Of a stretch of DNA of 64,000 bases, positions 36,735-47,610 are shown in pieces. The number at the start of each line of letters is the position of its first letter. Within the stretch, counting starts at the first letter, position 1. Source of the DNA: Paraspadella gotoi (Eukaryota; Chaetognatha). The notes beneath the pieces are model-generated. The model did no database searches and had not been told where the DNA came from. It saw nothing but the letters and a program-made list of their open reading frames with translations. Both the position numbers and the translations under genes were made by a program. Location of the stretch: assembly GCA_051294375.1 (NCBI GenBank), contig CM119271.1, positions 5,755,991-5,819,990 of the forward strand, in the 5' to 3' direction.

Positions 36735-37609
36735 TTTCTTGGCGCTATACCAAGTAAAATCGCGTCAGGTATCATCGTCGTCGTCGCCGTCGTCGTCTCT
36801 ATCGTCGTTTCCTAGTCGCAGGAGGTCGCGCGTTTCTTGGCCCACAACTTACTCGCGTACGAAACTTGATTTAAACTTATGAATTAAAAATAATCATCTA
36901 AGAAAAAATAAATAATTGTTATTATAAATTATTTTTTAAAAAAAACGGCCGAAAAAAAACCTTATTATTGTTAGACAATAGAGAAATGACTTGGAGCGCG
37001 TGAATTAATCTATTCGTCGATTATTGGCAACGGCATAAATTACTGAGTCAATAAGGGATTTTTTTGGCGAACTGGATTGCAATTTACTGTAAATACAAAT
37101 GTACAAATGAGCGATTTAGCTGCAGTGTTACGATTGCCGTTAAGTATGAAGTTAGTAGCAAATAGGTAAAAAAAACTAAAATTCATTATAATTAGTTAAT
37201 TAAAATAAAGTTATAACGCGATGGTTTTTTCCCTAAAAAGATTTTGAAACGAAAAAAAATGCTTTGGCGTGATAGAGGATAGTGCTTGTCGTCGTCATAC
37301 TAAAATTTAGGAGAAAGATTTATTTTCCTGAAATTTGTAAAAATATTTTTATTTTTTTTGCTCCGGACTGAGAGGAAGGAAGATAAAAAATTCCAGCATT
37401 CCCTTAACCGACCCATCTTCTTGATCTTACATTCTCATTCTGCAGCCTGAAGGTATACGAGAGTAAAAAAATATAAAATTCTTTCGTAAAGAACACGTAA
37501 AAAACGTACAAAAATAAAAAAACGAGTATCAATTCACAGTAACATGGAATTCCCTGGTTACCTTTTCCAATACGCGCTCCCCTCTCTCGTCTCTCTCTCG
37601 CCTGCCCCG

Positions 37610-37660
37610 TGACGCAATAATGACGTCGTTCACACCGAGAGACGTAAAAAAACAATGGAG
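37610..37660 (+). promoter_or_regulatory. CRE-like pair upstream of a possible start
   Basis: TGACGCAA (37610) and TGACGTCG (37621) resemble binding sites for CREB/ATF-type factors and lie 30-45 bases before an ATG at 37655 (MEAFTQ), where the exon could end at CAG|GTCCAG. The pair and the ATG are conserved in segment E (about 63228-63270). The gene beyond is not resolved, so the assignment is speculative. Confidence 0.2.
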
Positions 37661-38174
37661 GCCTTTACGCAGGTCCAGAATGGAATCGTTGCAATGATTT
37701 GTCGTTTCGCCGAAGGAACGAATCGTGTTTCACAAAGATCTACTCCCACGTGCTTGATACAAAATTTCCATTGTAGTAGGGGTAGCCCCACTTAATGGGT
37801 GAGTCAAAAATTTAGTGCAAGTACAATGCTCAAAAGAAAAATTTCTACTTTTTAAGTATAACTTTCAATATTTATTATATATAATTATATAGTGAAAGGC
37901 TAAAACTTTTTTTGAGAATTTTAAAGCCAGATTTGCGATAGCCCATAAAAATTTGTCTACACAAGTATAATTTTTAAAAAAAAATATGGTTCAAAATAAT
38001 TATCATCAATGATGATGATAATAATCATTTTTAATCTGTTTTTTTTTTTTTTACATTTTTCTAAGAAAACGTAAAAATTTTTAAAAGCCTGCAATTATAT
38101 TTTTTGTTGAACTTTTTAAGCTCTATTTAATTTTTTTTTTTAAATTTACCTAAGAGAAAATTCAAGTTTTTTTA

Positions 38175-38292
38175 TTGAATTGGTGCAACGAATTTTATTT
38201 GTTCAGATACATGGCATGTTTTAGGCTTGTAATGTTCAAGCCTTCATCAGCGTCTATTACATTTCAAAAACAAAATTCGTTTGCACAATCAA
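38175..38292 (-). mobile_element. Second foldback with hammerhead-like boxes, region D
   Basis: The outer arms are TTGAATTG-GTGCAACGAATTTT and its near-inverse. At the apex the minus strand reads CTGATGA, A, GGCTTG, a 7-base loop, CAAGCC, then TAAAAC where a hammerhead needs GAAAC. The stem II-like helix is a perfect 6 bp. It shares its layout and apex with the element at 5384 but has different arms. The reverse-strand frame carries an Asp-Ala-Asp-Glu-Gly motif of the sort I associate with the tails of Penelope-like ORFs, from memory only. Confidence 0.5.
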
Positions 38293-38399
38293 TAAAAACT
38301 TTGATTTCTCTTAACTCATTAACACATTAAAAGTTACCTATATAGTCATATAATAATTTTAATTAAGCTAGTACCAGCTAGTATCAGAAAGAAAGCTTT

Positions 38400-40550
38400 T
38401 TTGAAAAAAAAAAATTGTAACACTATAATATATGATCGGTGATAGATTGTTTTAATGCGTATACATTAGAATTTGCAGAAAAAATTAATTTTCTTTCCCG
38501 ACTCTCTGAAACCAAGCGATTGTTTTTCCACTGTCTGTCTCTGTCTGTGACCGAGATTCCGAATCGACGTCAGACGCGTCGTACAGAACCTGATTTCGGT
38601 TTCCCTCATAATGAATTGGGTTGATTGATTAATGCTCCATCTGGGTTGAGCTAGAGAGAACAGAAGCGGAGAGAGAAAGAGAGAAGGATAATTCTGATGT
38701 CGGAAATTGAGTTGAAGATGGTGTTTCAGAAGAGAGCGGAATTGGTATATATAGAGGCATGGTTGGGCAAAAGGTTTTTAGATAAAATGATTTATCGTAG
38801 ATTCAAAAAACGCGCTGCGGTAAAAAAAAACAAAAAAACATTAAAATGATTTCATTTACTTAACATAGCGAACTATCGAGTCTTTTAAACCTATAAAAAT
38901 AAAATAACCAAGGCCAAGGAAATACTCGATACGAGGACGACTCGGCGAAAATCGAGCCCTCGCTCCATTCATTCTCAACGTGACAACTGATTCTCACACT
39001 GACCCATGTCGGTCTCGCCTTTTTTCTTTCAAAGCCCTCCTTTTTCTTTTGGAACGTATTATCCGAACGGGCTTCAATTAGTCATTGTTCTCACTTCTCA
39101 CATCGCAAGGACGAATCACCGTTTTCTATTTCATTGGTCACAATATCTGTAATTCCGCGTACCCGATTTTATTAAAAAATATTTTAATGAAATCATTTTT
39201 GGAAAAAACAGATGAACGCAAAACGTGAATTTTTTTTTGGAGAACTTATTTATTAAATTTTAATTTATTAAATTTAAATTTTTTGCCATATTTACGAAGA
39301 AAAAAATAATTTTAATGAAAAACTTTCGTTAATGATTGAAATTAAAAAGGAGAAGTTGTCCCAGTTAAGCATAAAATTTAATTTGTTGTATCAAATGTTA
39401 ATATTTTTTAATAATAACCTTTTAACATCCAGCGACGCTGCCCAAACATTTTGCTATTTTCTTAAATTACCAGAGTTGTGAAACTAATTTGCAAATAGGT
39501 AATTTGTTGGCTTATCGCCATGCCTAACAAAAATTTCTCCCCGTATTTTTTGACCGGTTGTCTCAGTAACCATAGAAATAATACTGAACGAAAAACTAGT
39601 TTCCGTTTCGGTGTTCTTAAATCAGATTCTAAAAAATGCAAGTAGAATGAACATTCCAAAATAAACCTAAACTAAAACAAAAAGTCAAGCAAACCACAAC
39701 TCCCAATAATTGGATTAAATGCTAGTATTGCAAGAATGAAAATAATGAATGGGATGACACGGCAAAGCAATATAACTGTGTGGAACGCCGAACGCTCAAA
39801 AATTCACATGCGCGTGTAAACTCAAGAAATTCAAAGCACTGAATAGACCTAATTAAATTCTTAAACCAACATTCCAGTTTTCGTTTTTTTTTTATAGTCA
39901 TGTTCTTCAAATCCGCTAGAAACCAAAACATTCCCGGCGAAACAAATCCGGAATAAGGACTACTGAGTAATCTGATAAACATCCAACGGATATTGGGGCT
40001 CGGCGCGAAATCGCCCCACAAGGGTCGTAGTGTAACGGATACGATGCGAGAGATCATGAAAAGGAACTTCGCTCTCCGCCGCTTTTCTTTCGGGCCGTTT
40101 CTCTCTCCCTCTTTCTCATTCTAACCAAAACCGACGATTGGACGATGCAAAACCAATATCTCACTCCATATCCGCACTCTGCTTTTCTCATCATCAATAG
40201 AGAGAGCCGAGAACAGAGAACGTTATAATCGTTCTTTCTTTCGTCTTCGTGTTTGGTCATCGAAGCAGCGAAGCCCTATAATAAAAAAAATAAAACGGTC
40301 CAATACGGACCCAGGGTTTCCTTTTTTTTCTCTCTACCCGAGAGTTTAAAAAAAAAAAATCAATGCGTTACGAAAACCAAAAATGAAAATAAAAACCGAA
40401 TGAGAAAAAAATTGAAAAATATTAATTGTAAAAGAAAAAAATTTCCTCCAACAAACATTAATAAAGTCTACAGTTCCGCGACCCTCAAAACAAAAAAACT
40501 TACAAAAATTCAATTAAATATTAAACAATTTTTCTTCTCTCCGCGATGAA
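38400..40550. other. AT-rich single-copy intergenic stretch
   Basis: First part of region F. AT-rich DNA with short frames only; I see no exon with splice support. Some GC-richer islands (38930-39000, 39950-40070) could be regulatory or untranslated. Confidence 0.4.
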
Positions 40551-40671
40551 CGTGGTCGCTCGTTAATGCTCTTCTTCGTGACGTTCACGCCTTTCTAATC
40601 GCCGCAGCCGACGCCGAGTTTTCTCTCTTCAAGAGCCACAAAAGGCTAAACTAGTCGGTTTATTTCGCAAA

Positions 40672-40800
40672 ATGCGACAAAACATCGGACTTCGGCAACG
40701 GCAGCAGCAGCAGCAGCGACCGGCAGCGCAAGAATTTCAAATGCCCCGCAGAAGAGGAGAGAACAGTTTGGTTTGGGACAGGAAGGTGCAAAATATCGCG
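40672..40800 (+). CDS. Exon 1 of an unidentified two-exon gene
   Basis: The ATG at 40672 opens a 43-codon frame beginning MRQNIGLRQRQQQQQRPAAQ, a short polyglutamine run followed by a basic segment (MPRRRGENSLVWDRKVQ). It ends exactly at GCG|GTAAGA, a strong donor. The start was chosen as the first ATG in the frame after the CT-rich leader at 40600-40670. Phase 0 at the junction agrees with the exon that follows 189 bp later. I do not recognise the protein. Confidence 0.42.
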
Positions 40801-40989
40801 GTAAGAAGGGAAGACGGTAGAATTTTCAAATCGTAAAAAAAACTGACTTCAAAGACTCACGTACGTACTATGAAGTCGGGAAATGGTATCTACCGAATGG
40901 GTTACCACTTGACATTACTTACATTACATTAGCTTGAATAACATAAAAATTTATTTGACCACTTTCCCTTTAAACATGCACCTCCTCAG

Positions 40990-41388
40990 GAATTAGAATG
41001 TCATTGCGCAAATGAATCTACTTCGTCAAAAGCCCGTTGCTTCCCCATTGGCCCTGGAAATGGGTTCCACACTTCGCCGGGCCTCGGTAAACGGCCACCA
41101 CGCCGCCTCTCTCTACGAACCCGCGGGATTTTCGGCGGTCGCCTTTTAAAAACGAAGACGATTGGATCGGACGTAGTCGCGTCGCAGTGGGGGACTTGGA
41201 AGGGATCGTCGAAGGGTGGGTTCGTGACATCGATGTTGAGGACAGTTTCGGGACCCTCGGCCGCCACGGAACGCCGACTTTTGCTCGAGGCGACCAGCGT
41301 TGGATGCGCAATCTTCCCACTTGTTTTCTGGCGACGAAGAGGCGGGTCTCGTCACAGTGCTGACGTGCGTATTTGGAGAGGCCTCTAG
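40990..41388 (+). CDS. Exon 2 of the same gene, ends in a stop
   Basis: The acceptor (CACCTCCTCAG|GAA) follows a good pyrimidine tract. It opens a frame of 132 codons that ends at TAG (41386-41388). With exon 1 the product is 175 residues. It has a Cys/His pair near its start (ELECHCANES), several basic patches and a short hydrophobic stretch (VGCAIFPLVFW). No ATG lies at its head, which is why simple ORF scanning misses it. A weaker internal donor (CTCG|GTAAAC) could shorten it. Two minus-strand frames are also open here, a common side effect of GC-rich exons, so strand is probable but not certain. Confidence 0.42.
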   Translation, partial: ELECHCANESTSSKARCFPIGPGNGFHTSPGLGKRPPRRLSLRTRGIFGGRLLKTKTIGSDVVASQWGTWKGSSKGGFVTSMLRTVSGPSAATERRLLLEATSVGCAIFPLVFWRRRGGSRHSADVRIWRGL

Positions 41389-41399
41389 CGCGAGTGAGG

Positions 41400-41610
41400 G
41401 AAATTATGGATCGTCTTCGAACCTGCAAAAGACCGAGAAATCGAAACGCAACCGGCAACGAAAAAGCCGACGATATCGTTGGAGAATGAGAAGCTTCCGT
41501 GGAAAGCATGGATGAATGGCAGCGGCGTCGTAGATGAAGCAGCTGCTGCTTCCGCGGTCTGAGTTTGGCTTTCGAAAAAAATTCTCATTTCGAAAGTCGT
41601 CGAATCTCAA
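41400..41610 (-). other. Exon-like GC-rich block, strand uncertain
   Basis: The minus strand gives MRIFFESQTQTAEAAAASST from an ATG at 41588 to a possible donor (TTTTGCAG|GTTCG). A plus-strand frame over 41406-41564 is equally open and ends in a stop. No second splice site settles it. Confidence 0.25.
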
Positions 41611-41899
41611 AAACCCCGGAAACGGGCATCGTCACGCCGGGTGACGGAACCACGGTTTCACCGCGACACGGAGGAATTTAGAGGGAAACTTTCCGGCGAC
41701 GAATCAATTTCGAATAACCACTCGGACTCCACCTGTCGAGGGAAAGCGAGACATCGGGAAGAACAAAGCGCAACTTCACTTTTAAGGGACTCTGGATACT
41801 AACGTCTCGGTGGCGCAAGCGAAAAGTTTCAACGATTTGGCCAACAAAAGGCGAATGAAAACGTTCGGCAGCGGTTTTGCGTCAGTGCAATAATCGTGA

Positions 41900-44800
41900 C
41901 ATTTTATATAACGTCGACGGTACTTAAAAACCGAGTAATTTACAATCAATTTACTTTATTTCTCATCTGGGGCATGCATAGAAACAAATCAATTACATCA
42001 CTTGTCATTAAAAATCGTATCATAATAAAGATTTGCGATAAATTTTTTTTTAACTCATGGTATTGTTTTTAACCACTGTAAAAGACCACAGAGGAATAGA
42101 AAACTAAAATTGAAGTAACATGAAAGAAAACCCTTTTTTTAAAAATAAGGTTTTCGACGAAACAGAGGAAAGAATCACTTTTTTGACTAAAGGTCGACAA
42201 AATCACAAATATCAGTTGTTAGCTAAGGACGAAAGCATAAGAGTAAACAAAATGTTGACTAGATTTCCAGTGTCCGTATACAAAACACGTTTCAAACAAT
42301 AACATCACGATACAATGTGACTAGAGTCAAGTTTTTCTTGGTGTGAAAATAAAATATGTTTCCGCAAATTGAGGACGGTTGTGTCAATAATTGTAATAAA
42401 GATAATATAAGTTCTAAATACTTTTTTATAAAATATGCTATGTAGAATTATCTCTAAATCAAAAATTCGATTTAAAATGATGGCTAAATAGTATAGACAA
42501 AATGGGTGGTTTTAATATTCAGCATAAAGTCTTTTGGTGTTTTGTGAACCTTTAAATTCACATTAGTAAGGAGAAGTGTGTTTTTATTTAACACCCAAGA
42601 CGTGATTAACAATTATATTTGTATTATGTTAACTAATTACGGGTAAAGAGTTTAATCCCAGATAGGTTGAGTTATTTTTATTTTAAATACTGGGTGAATA
42701 TTTCGTTATTTCTATCCAAAAGGTACTACTAAAATTATTAGAGAAAATGCCTATGTCTTTCGAAATGTGATTTAGGTCTGACGTTAATTTTGAAGAAATC
42801 CTTTTTCAAAATACGATACTAAATTAGCAATCAGCCCATTCATGTCAAAATATATAATTTAGATACAATAGCGACTAAACTACTATCGAGATAAAATATC
42901 TTTTATTAGAACATTAAAATTTTTAAAAATATATAAAAAAAAATTACAAGTTAATGTTATATATTAGGCATGACAAAATCTTCACACCAAGTTTTTAAGT
43001 TTAAAATAGATTATTATTATTTTTAACTTTAGAAAAACAAATAAAATATACGTTGGCGTTAGGATTCCTTTTTTTAAAAATTCAAAATAAAAAATTAAAT
43101 ATTTAATTCTTATTACTTCTAGCTTCACGTAAATAATTTTTTTTAAAATAATTTAGATTTAGCCCCATGAATATATAGTATATATATGAATAATAGACAA
43201 AAAATTTTAACCGTGAATTTTTTTATAAAAAAATATTTTCCTAATTTAAAAATAGGTCTGAAAAAAATGTTTCGTGTACATAATAATTAAATCACAAAAT
43301 ACTAACATAACTTATTAATAAATCTTTTATATTTCTCATAGATTTTTTGGGCAAAAAATCAAAAGCAATTGAATAATCTGGTCATACCTAAGAAGCAGTT
43401 GTCGCAAGCTGATGATTGTTGGCTTAGTGAATAATGCTAATTAAATACATTACAAAATATATTTATGAAAGCTAATATTAAGTTTTAAAAGAAAATTATT
43501 ATTTTGAAATTTTTTTATTCCGCCTGAAGAGGATTCAAACGAATTTGAAAATATTACTGTAAGAATAAAATAAAGGAAAATCTTGTGTAAATAAATACAG
43601 AATTAGTACACAACATTTGAGGCCTTTTTTTCTACATTTCGAAGTTAAAATTTTCGAAGCATCAGAGTGTAAATAATAAAATATTTTTAAAAACGTACGT
43701 ATCTTTAAAAAGTTTTAATTTTAAGCTTCCTCGCGTTACTAAGGTATTAATAGAATCTCAAGGACACACTGGGATAATTTCTATGTAAAAACCATTAATT
43801 CACGAAAATAGGTTACAAGAAAATAATATTAATTTACTAAAACAAGGAGTAAAACCCGAATCAACGAGAAAATTTTTCAAATTTCACTAAAGCGATGCAT
43901 AAATATCCGGAAAAACTACTAAAGGAATCTTTTGTTTTGCGTATCGGCAAAGATCCTATGTAGTCATATTTTAAAAGAAATATTTTATTCAGCTCTTCCT
44001 CTGCATTCTTTATAGAATTAAATGTCCAAAAAATTAGCACATTCTACGCTAAGCATAGAAAGACAAAGTTTTTTTTTAATAAGTATAAGAGGTATCCCTA
44101 TTATACAATGAGGATGCCGAAATAAAAAAAGGCCAATAGACTTGGGAGAAAAAAAAAATTTAATGTTCATATCCATTTACGATGACACCAATCAAATCTT
44201 GATCAATAAACCAATGAAATTTGAAACATTTGAGACTACTATTTTTTTTTTTTTAAAATGCAAGATCCGTAATTAATATTTTAATTTTACTTTAAAAAAA
44301 TTTATTGAAAAAAAAGACATTTGTAGACGCGAGAGAAGGCGAGCACCTTCTATACCCTCAAGCTATTGCCCGACATAACACTATTTCATATTCCTTTGTA
44401 TATTAAATATTTTTATTATGCAGAAAAGATTAATGAATATTATTTTTCATTAGATTTGTAAAATCGGCGATTAAAGTAAATTTGAAACATAAAAATTCAA
44501 TATATTAAATCTGAAATACATAATTTAATAAACCTGTCAGTCGACATTTTTGGTATCACTTCGTAATTGGACAATCCGTATTTTGTCAATAAGTTAATTT
44601 TGAAAAAAAAAAAATCTTTAAAGAATATATAATCGCGTATGCTTAGTAAGGACAAAAATTTCATCAACTACTAGCTTTATTGATGGCGTGAGACGCCAAC
44701 TCTGTTATAGCCCTAAGAGTTGTGAGAATATGCAATATCTTTTATATTCTCAAGACGCAGAAGTTAAAAAGAGGTTGAGTTTTATCTTGGGGGTAGTGAA

Positions 44801-45340
44801 TTTTGTTTTATCAACCTAATTACGTGAACATATTTAATCTTCCTACATATTTTGTAAGAGCATGGATAAACTTTAAAAATAGATCGCTGTACTGCTGAGG
44901 TACTTTCATTAATAACGAAAACTTTAAAATTTATTAGTTACGAGACATTCTATTTTAAATTAGGCATATTTGCTGGCAAAAAAATTTTAGCGAGTTTAAT
45001 TCGGTTGCGCTCTTAAATAATAATATATAATTTATTTATAAATCCTCAATAACCTGAAAGTAAAAGAGAAACTTTTTTTTGTCGAAGAAAAATCGACGTA
45101 CTGGCAACGATAATTTTTTTTTTTCTTTTTTCATTTAGAGAAACTAATGATCTAAAAAGAAAAATCTGACAGCAGCAAGGTTTTCTTCAGAGTTGGTACG
45201 CGACTTCTTGTTTTTTGTAGCGCAACATAAATTCGTGTAGAGTTTTTCCTTGAAATTGCTCGGCTTCTAGCGCCAATTTGTTCGTCTAAATTTTGGGAAA
45301 AATGAGAGCTAGTTTTGGTCCTTGTTGTTTATTCAATGTA
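41900..45340. other. AT-rich intergenic desert
   Basis: About 3.4 kb of AT-rich sequence with no supported exon. The only notable structure is the hairpin run at 44684-44752. Confidence 0.5.
44684..44752. other. Run of three consecutive hairpins
   Basis: TGGCGT-GAG-ACGCCA (44684-44698), AACTCT...AGAGTT (44698-44721) and TGAGAATAT...ATATTCTCA (44723-44752, perfect 9-bp stem) follow each other almost without spacer in an AT-rich desert. No known RNA family is recognised. Confidence 0.4.
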
Positions 45341-45354
45341 ATATAAAACCTTAC

Positions 45355-45474
45355 TTGTCGCCAAGTGACCGAGTTTTTTCGCCTCTCTCGATGGCTTTCA
45401 ATCTGGCGTCAGCGACGGCCGCAGGCCCGCGCGCACCTGTTAGAATTGGCTTTGAGCCCTGCTTGCATGTTTGC
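45355..45474 (-). CDS. Internal exon of an unidentified gene (second of a pair)
   Basis: The acceptor is excellent (TTTTTTATTTCAG|G), and so is the donor (GACAA|GTAAGG). The first base completes the codon left by the exon at 45675-45848 (AG + G, Arg). There follow 39 open codons that include KPILTGARGPAAVADARLKA and a basic end. The minus orientation is chosen on the splice sites: the plus strand also has an open frame here but no good acceptor. The next exon downstream is not found in the AT-rich region below 45340. Product unknown. Confidence 0.42.
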
Positions 45475-45674
45475 CTGAAATAAAAAATTAACGAAGCTTT
45501 AATTATTAAGTTCAATATGATAACTTACAACCGTCCCATACAAAAAAAAAGAAGCTTAAAAGAAGTAATTTCATGACGCGATTCTAAAGACGGGAAAAAC
45601 AGATAGGTTGGCCGACTTTCCGGGGCGGGAAAATACGCAGGCAGGTAGGCACTAGGCAGTCTTCCTTCCTCTAC

Positions 45675-45848
45675 CTTTGCTGCGAGTGCCCGGGCTTGGG
45701 CGCGCCCCTTTGGTTCGGCGGAGGTTGCGGTGCCAAATACTCTTCGCGGTCGACGTCGACGTCGCCGCCGGAGAAGAGGCCGCGGAAGAAACTCTGTTCG
45801 AGCTCGGTGCGCCTCCATGTCGCGCTAGGAAGTAATCTCCAACATGTC
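45675..45848 (-). CDS. Internal exon of an unidentified gene (first of a pair)
   Basis: The acceptor TTCTTTTTAATAG|G and donor GCAAAG|GTAGAG bound a 174-bp exon. Its frame contains TWRRTELEQSFFRGLFSGGD, then an acidic stretch and a Pro/Gln-rich tail. It joins the 45355-45474 exon in phase across a 200-bp intron. Upstream, its phase does not match the end of the minus-strand chain that stops at 46068, so it either belongs to another gene or to an alternative transcript. No family is recognised. Confidence 0.42.
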
Positions 45849-46067
45849 CTATTAAAAAGAAGTCTTGTTAGTTATGTATAGGAAGAGTTCGAATTGTTTT
45901 GATATTTTTCGAGTTTGCAAAATCTATCTTTGTACTACGAACCTTGAAATTTCTATAATTTTTATTTCATTTAGGTAAAAAGTTTTTCACTCATTTAAAT
46001 CTAAATGCCCATTTGTTCAACCACCCGTCGGAATTTACATCGCGAAAGCGGACCTTGAGTTCGTAAA

Positions 46068-46277
46068 TCATGTTCTCAGGAGAAGCTTATCTTCTGAACT
46101 TTCGGTCGGCGAACTCATGTAGAATGGCGTGGCCGTTGAATGAGAAGGCAAGAGGTCCTGAGGACGCGGATATCCACGGCGAAGGAAGGGAGGAAGTTGG
46201 ATGTCGAGGCAGTGGGCGAAGACTGGGGATCGAGAGAGCGACAAGCTTTCCGTTAGGAAACGCAGCACGCCAGGCAC
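46068..46277 (-). CDS. Terminal exon of an unidentified five-exon gene
   Basis: The acceptor is strong (ACTTCCTTCCACAG|GTG). The frame, entered in phase 0 from the exon above, includes VLRFLTESLSLSRSPVFAHC and a Pro-rich middle, and ends at TGA (46070-46068) after a short acidic-basic tail. No suitable donor precedes the stop, hence the call as last exon. A second frame is open over most of the length, but it does not agree with the chain above. Product unknown. Confidence 0.4.
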   Translation of the reverse strand: MPGVLRFLTESLSLSRSPVFAHCLDIQLPPFLRRGYPRPQDLLPSHSTATPFYMSSPTESSEDKLLLRT

Positions 46278-46376
46278 CTGTGGAAGGAAGTAAGCAGAGA
46301 GATTTTTGATTTCCAAATGTCGGAATGAAATCAATAATCGATAAAAATCATAAAGTATCAATAATTCCAGTAGCAC

Positions 46377-46635
46377 CTGCGAGCCGTGAAAAGGAACAAG
46401 CCGGCAAAGCCCCGAGAACGAACGACGTGGTGTCACACCGTTAAAGACGAGAGGACAGTCGAACTTTCGCAGGCGCAAGCCTGCGACGGCGAGCAACGCT
46501 ACACGCGACGCCTGGCGCTCCGGGAGCAAAATGACGCCGTAATGGCCCTTCGCCCTCCGTCGAACTGGAGCTGGCGCGTTGACGCGATGGAGTGACGAGA
46601 CAGAAACGATAACGACGACCGACGTCAGAGAATTC
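46377..46635 (-). CDS. Fourth exon of the same minus-strand gene
   Basis: The acceptor GATGGTGCAG|G is modest and the donor CTCGCAG|GTGCTA good. The first G completes the codon left by the exon above (TG + G, Trp). The 86 codons that follow include GHYGVILLPERQASRVALLA and end exactly in phase 0 at the donor. An alternative frame (RYRFCLVTPSRQRASSSS) is also open for most of the exon. The phase agreement on both sides favours the frame given. Confidence 0.38.
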
Positions 46636-46749
46636 CTGCACCATCGATGAAGCCCAGCGCTAGATGGCGCGCGCACGCGAACGCAGGCTAGTGGGTGAGG
46701 CGGCAGTGACGGCCTGAGCCCCGCGGTCGGCCGGCAGCATCGTCGTTAC

Positions 46750-47211
46750 CACGCGACAGCGCCGAGTGACGTGCCGAACCTCGATAGTGACGGCGTGGCG
46801 CAGCAATCCCCTTTCCGGGGGAAACGTGTCCGACGAATTTCCCGAGAACAGGAGATGGACTCTTGGCTGACGTACGGAATTGTCCAGGTGAGGGTCGAGT
46901 CGTCGACGGAGGAAACTGCGAAGACGGGGAGATGAGAAATCTGCGAGGCGTTGTCCGAGACGGATCCGCCTCGGTCGCCGTCGCCGGCGCGTTGCCCACG
47001 CAGCGCCGGGCCCGAAGATTGCGGGGTCTCCGCCGACTCGTGAAGGGCGGGGTGGACGTACCGCCGCTGAACGCCAACCGCCGGCGGTGGCGCTCTGGAA
47101 CGTTTTATCAGAGCGCTCGAGGACGCGTTTGCTAATCTTTTTAAACCATGGACTTTCCAGTCTCCGTCCTGGTGGAGTGCTTGGTGTCGTCCGGAGTCTT
47201 CCCGAAGGTCA
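46750..47211 (-). CDS. Third exon of the same minus-strand gene, the longest
   Basis: A 462-bp exon from the acceptor CTATTTCATAG|T to the donor GCGTG|GTAACG; the in-frame TAA comes right after the donor, as expected of a true exon end. It opens DLREDSGRHQALHQDGDWKV, has a Pro-rich patch and then a Ser/Asp-rich part (GGSVSDNASQISHLPVF). Its first base completes a Ser codon with the exon above, giving a basic RRGSLS-type site that a basophilic kinase could use. Identity unknown. The minus strand is favoured by 153 uninterrupted codons and by phase on both sides. Confidence 0.48.
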
Positions 47212-47437
47212 CTATGAAATAGAAGAGTCTTGGCTCGGTTTCTTTCGCCCTTTTCCTGACGATTAGAAAAAAGGAATAATGAGAAAGGTAATTAAAATTA
47301 CTTATAAAAGAAACAAAAATTTACGGAACAATTTCTCCAAAACTAACCAAAAAAATAAAAAGGCATCTTAAAACAAAAAGGCTTTTTTCATTAATAAAAG
47401 CAAAACCCTGTTGGGATATAACAGCGTTACCGCCGAC

Positions 47438-47610
47438 CTGAGGCTGCCGCGACGGCCGCGGTCGTGTATCCGCGGCCGTCCCGGTGTCGAAGGCGGAGAA
47501 ATTGCGAAACGATGCGGTTTCGGCGAAGACTCGCGCGATCGAGCCGTGCAGTGCTCGCAACTCGAAGGGGTCGAGGCCGTCGGACAGGTCGGACGGGGAC
47601 TTTCACTTTG
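47438..47610 (-). CDS. Second resolved exon of the same minus-strand gene
   Basis: The acceptor CCAAATTAG|CAA and donor CCTCAG|GTCGGC bound 57 open codons with a Cys/His cluster (STPSSCEHCTARSRESS) and a Ser/Pro-rich basic tail (SPPSTPGRPRIHDRGRRGSL). The two bases left at the end (AG) pair with the T that opens the next exon. The Cys-x-x-Cys spacing is suggestive of metal binding, but a single pair proves nothing. A second minus frame is open too. Confidence 0.42.

Larger units (their letters stand above)
28400..38384. repeat. Region D, clean copy of the segment repeated at 53.7-64.0 kb
   Basis: This region continues directly from unit C and is represented again in segment E. It has intact splice junctions and open exons where E has frameshifts, so it is the better copy. 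It holds a four-exon minus-strand gene, an hAT-like element, a hammerhead-like foldback and many GA/CT tracts. Confidence 0.85.
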
